Assembly: GCA_945900455.1 (NCBI GenBank) | Contig: CAMDJH010000022.1 | Coordinates: 1-39,710 of the forward strand | Length of the DNA: 39,710 nucleotides | From: Akkermansia muciniphila | GTDB lineage: Bacteria > Verrucomicrobiota > Verrucomicrobiia > Limisphaerales > UBA9464 | Direction: 5' to 3' | Part shown: piece after piece, positions 39,572-39,710 of the stretch | Position numbering within the stretch: position 1 is the first letter of the stretch | Layout of the letters: each line of letters begins with the position of its first letter | The notes under the pieces: model-generated | Told to the model about the DNA's origin: nothing | Database searches by the model: none | What the model saw: only the letters and a program-made list of their open reading frames with translations | Made by a program: the position numbers and the translations under genes

Positions 39572-39710
39572 CTCACGGAAACGGTGGTTTTCGAGTCAGC
39601 GATTGTTGAACGGAAGAATTCTTCATTTTTCCCGGGACTCTGATTTCGATTTCTGAAACGCTCCGCGGCCAATGGTGCTGCCGAGCAGAATGCAAGGGCG
39701 CGACTTTGGT

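Noticed and set aside
1..39710. CRISPR array, rRNA or phage attachment site
   Set aside because: No regularly spaced repeats, no rRNA-like sequence and no integrase were seen anywhere in the window.

Overview
The window looks like a chromosomal segment from a Verrucomicrobia-type (PVC superphylum) bacterium. The pointers are a broken HEAT/cytochrome c 'membrane-bound dehydrogenase' of the kind abundant in Planctomycetes and Verrucomicrobia, a secreted lamin-tail-domain protein, a membrane-anchored formylglycine-generating enzyme, an HpnH-type hopanoid radical SAM enzyme, high GC content and weak Shine-Dalgarno signals. The assignment is inference; no rRNA, tRNA or other phylogenetic marker is present.

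Layout. 1-3.6 kb: a 3'-truncated hpnH-like gene (-), a class V aminotransferase (+) and holB (DNA polymerase III delta', -). 3.6-7.3 kb: a repeat-rich accessory island. It holds a 21-bp perfect inverted repeat, a brnT/brnA toxin-antitoxin pair, a frameshifted ISAs1-type transposase with an N-terminal DUF4338/DruA-like domain, two 70-bp direct repeats bracketing the toxin-antitoxin pair plus IS, and a 239-bp element with 24-bp inverted ends. 7.3-19.2 kb: a compact co-directional sugar/glycan operon of 12 genes: PIG-L deacetylase, a 49-aa small ORF, two extended SDRs, a nucleotidyltransferase-PfkB kinase fusion (HldE domains in reverse order), a zinc-type dehydrogenase, a two-subunit transketolase, a HAD-kinase fusion, a methyltransferase and two paralogous GT2 glycosyltransferases. 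A remnant of an acyltransferase-3 tail sits inside it. This is the best candidate for an undescribed pathway: apparently synthesis, activation and transfer of an unusual, possibly heptose-like or transketolase-derived, sugar.

19.3-30.6 kb: mostly housekeeping and transport genes: rhamnulokinase, trpE, the lamin-tail protein, a quinone-oxidoreductase-like MDR overlapping a nitroreductase, thiH, an exbB-exbD-tonB-zinc-ribbon operon whose ExbD lacks the membrane aspartate, and an ABC ATPase without permeases. 30.7-37.2 kb: a periplasmic tail-specific protease, the FGE, a BioF-like synthase, a YHS lipoprotein and an outer-membrane-barrel candidate.

37.3-39.7 kb: a decayed PVC-type dehydrogenase/cytochrome c gene with several frame changes and apparent internal deletions, plus a small broken ORF upstream. 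Frame breaks cluster here, so either real decay or indel errors at this end should be considered.
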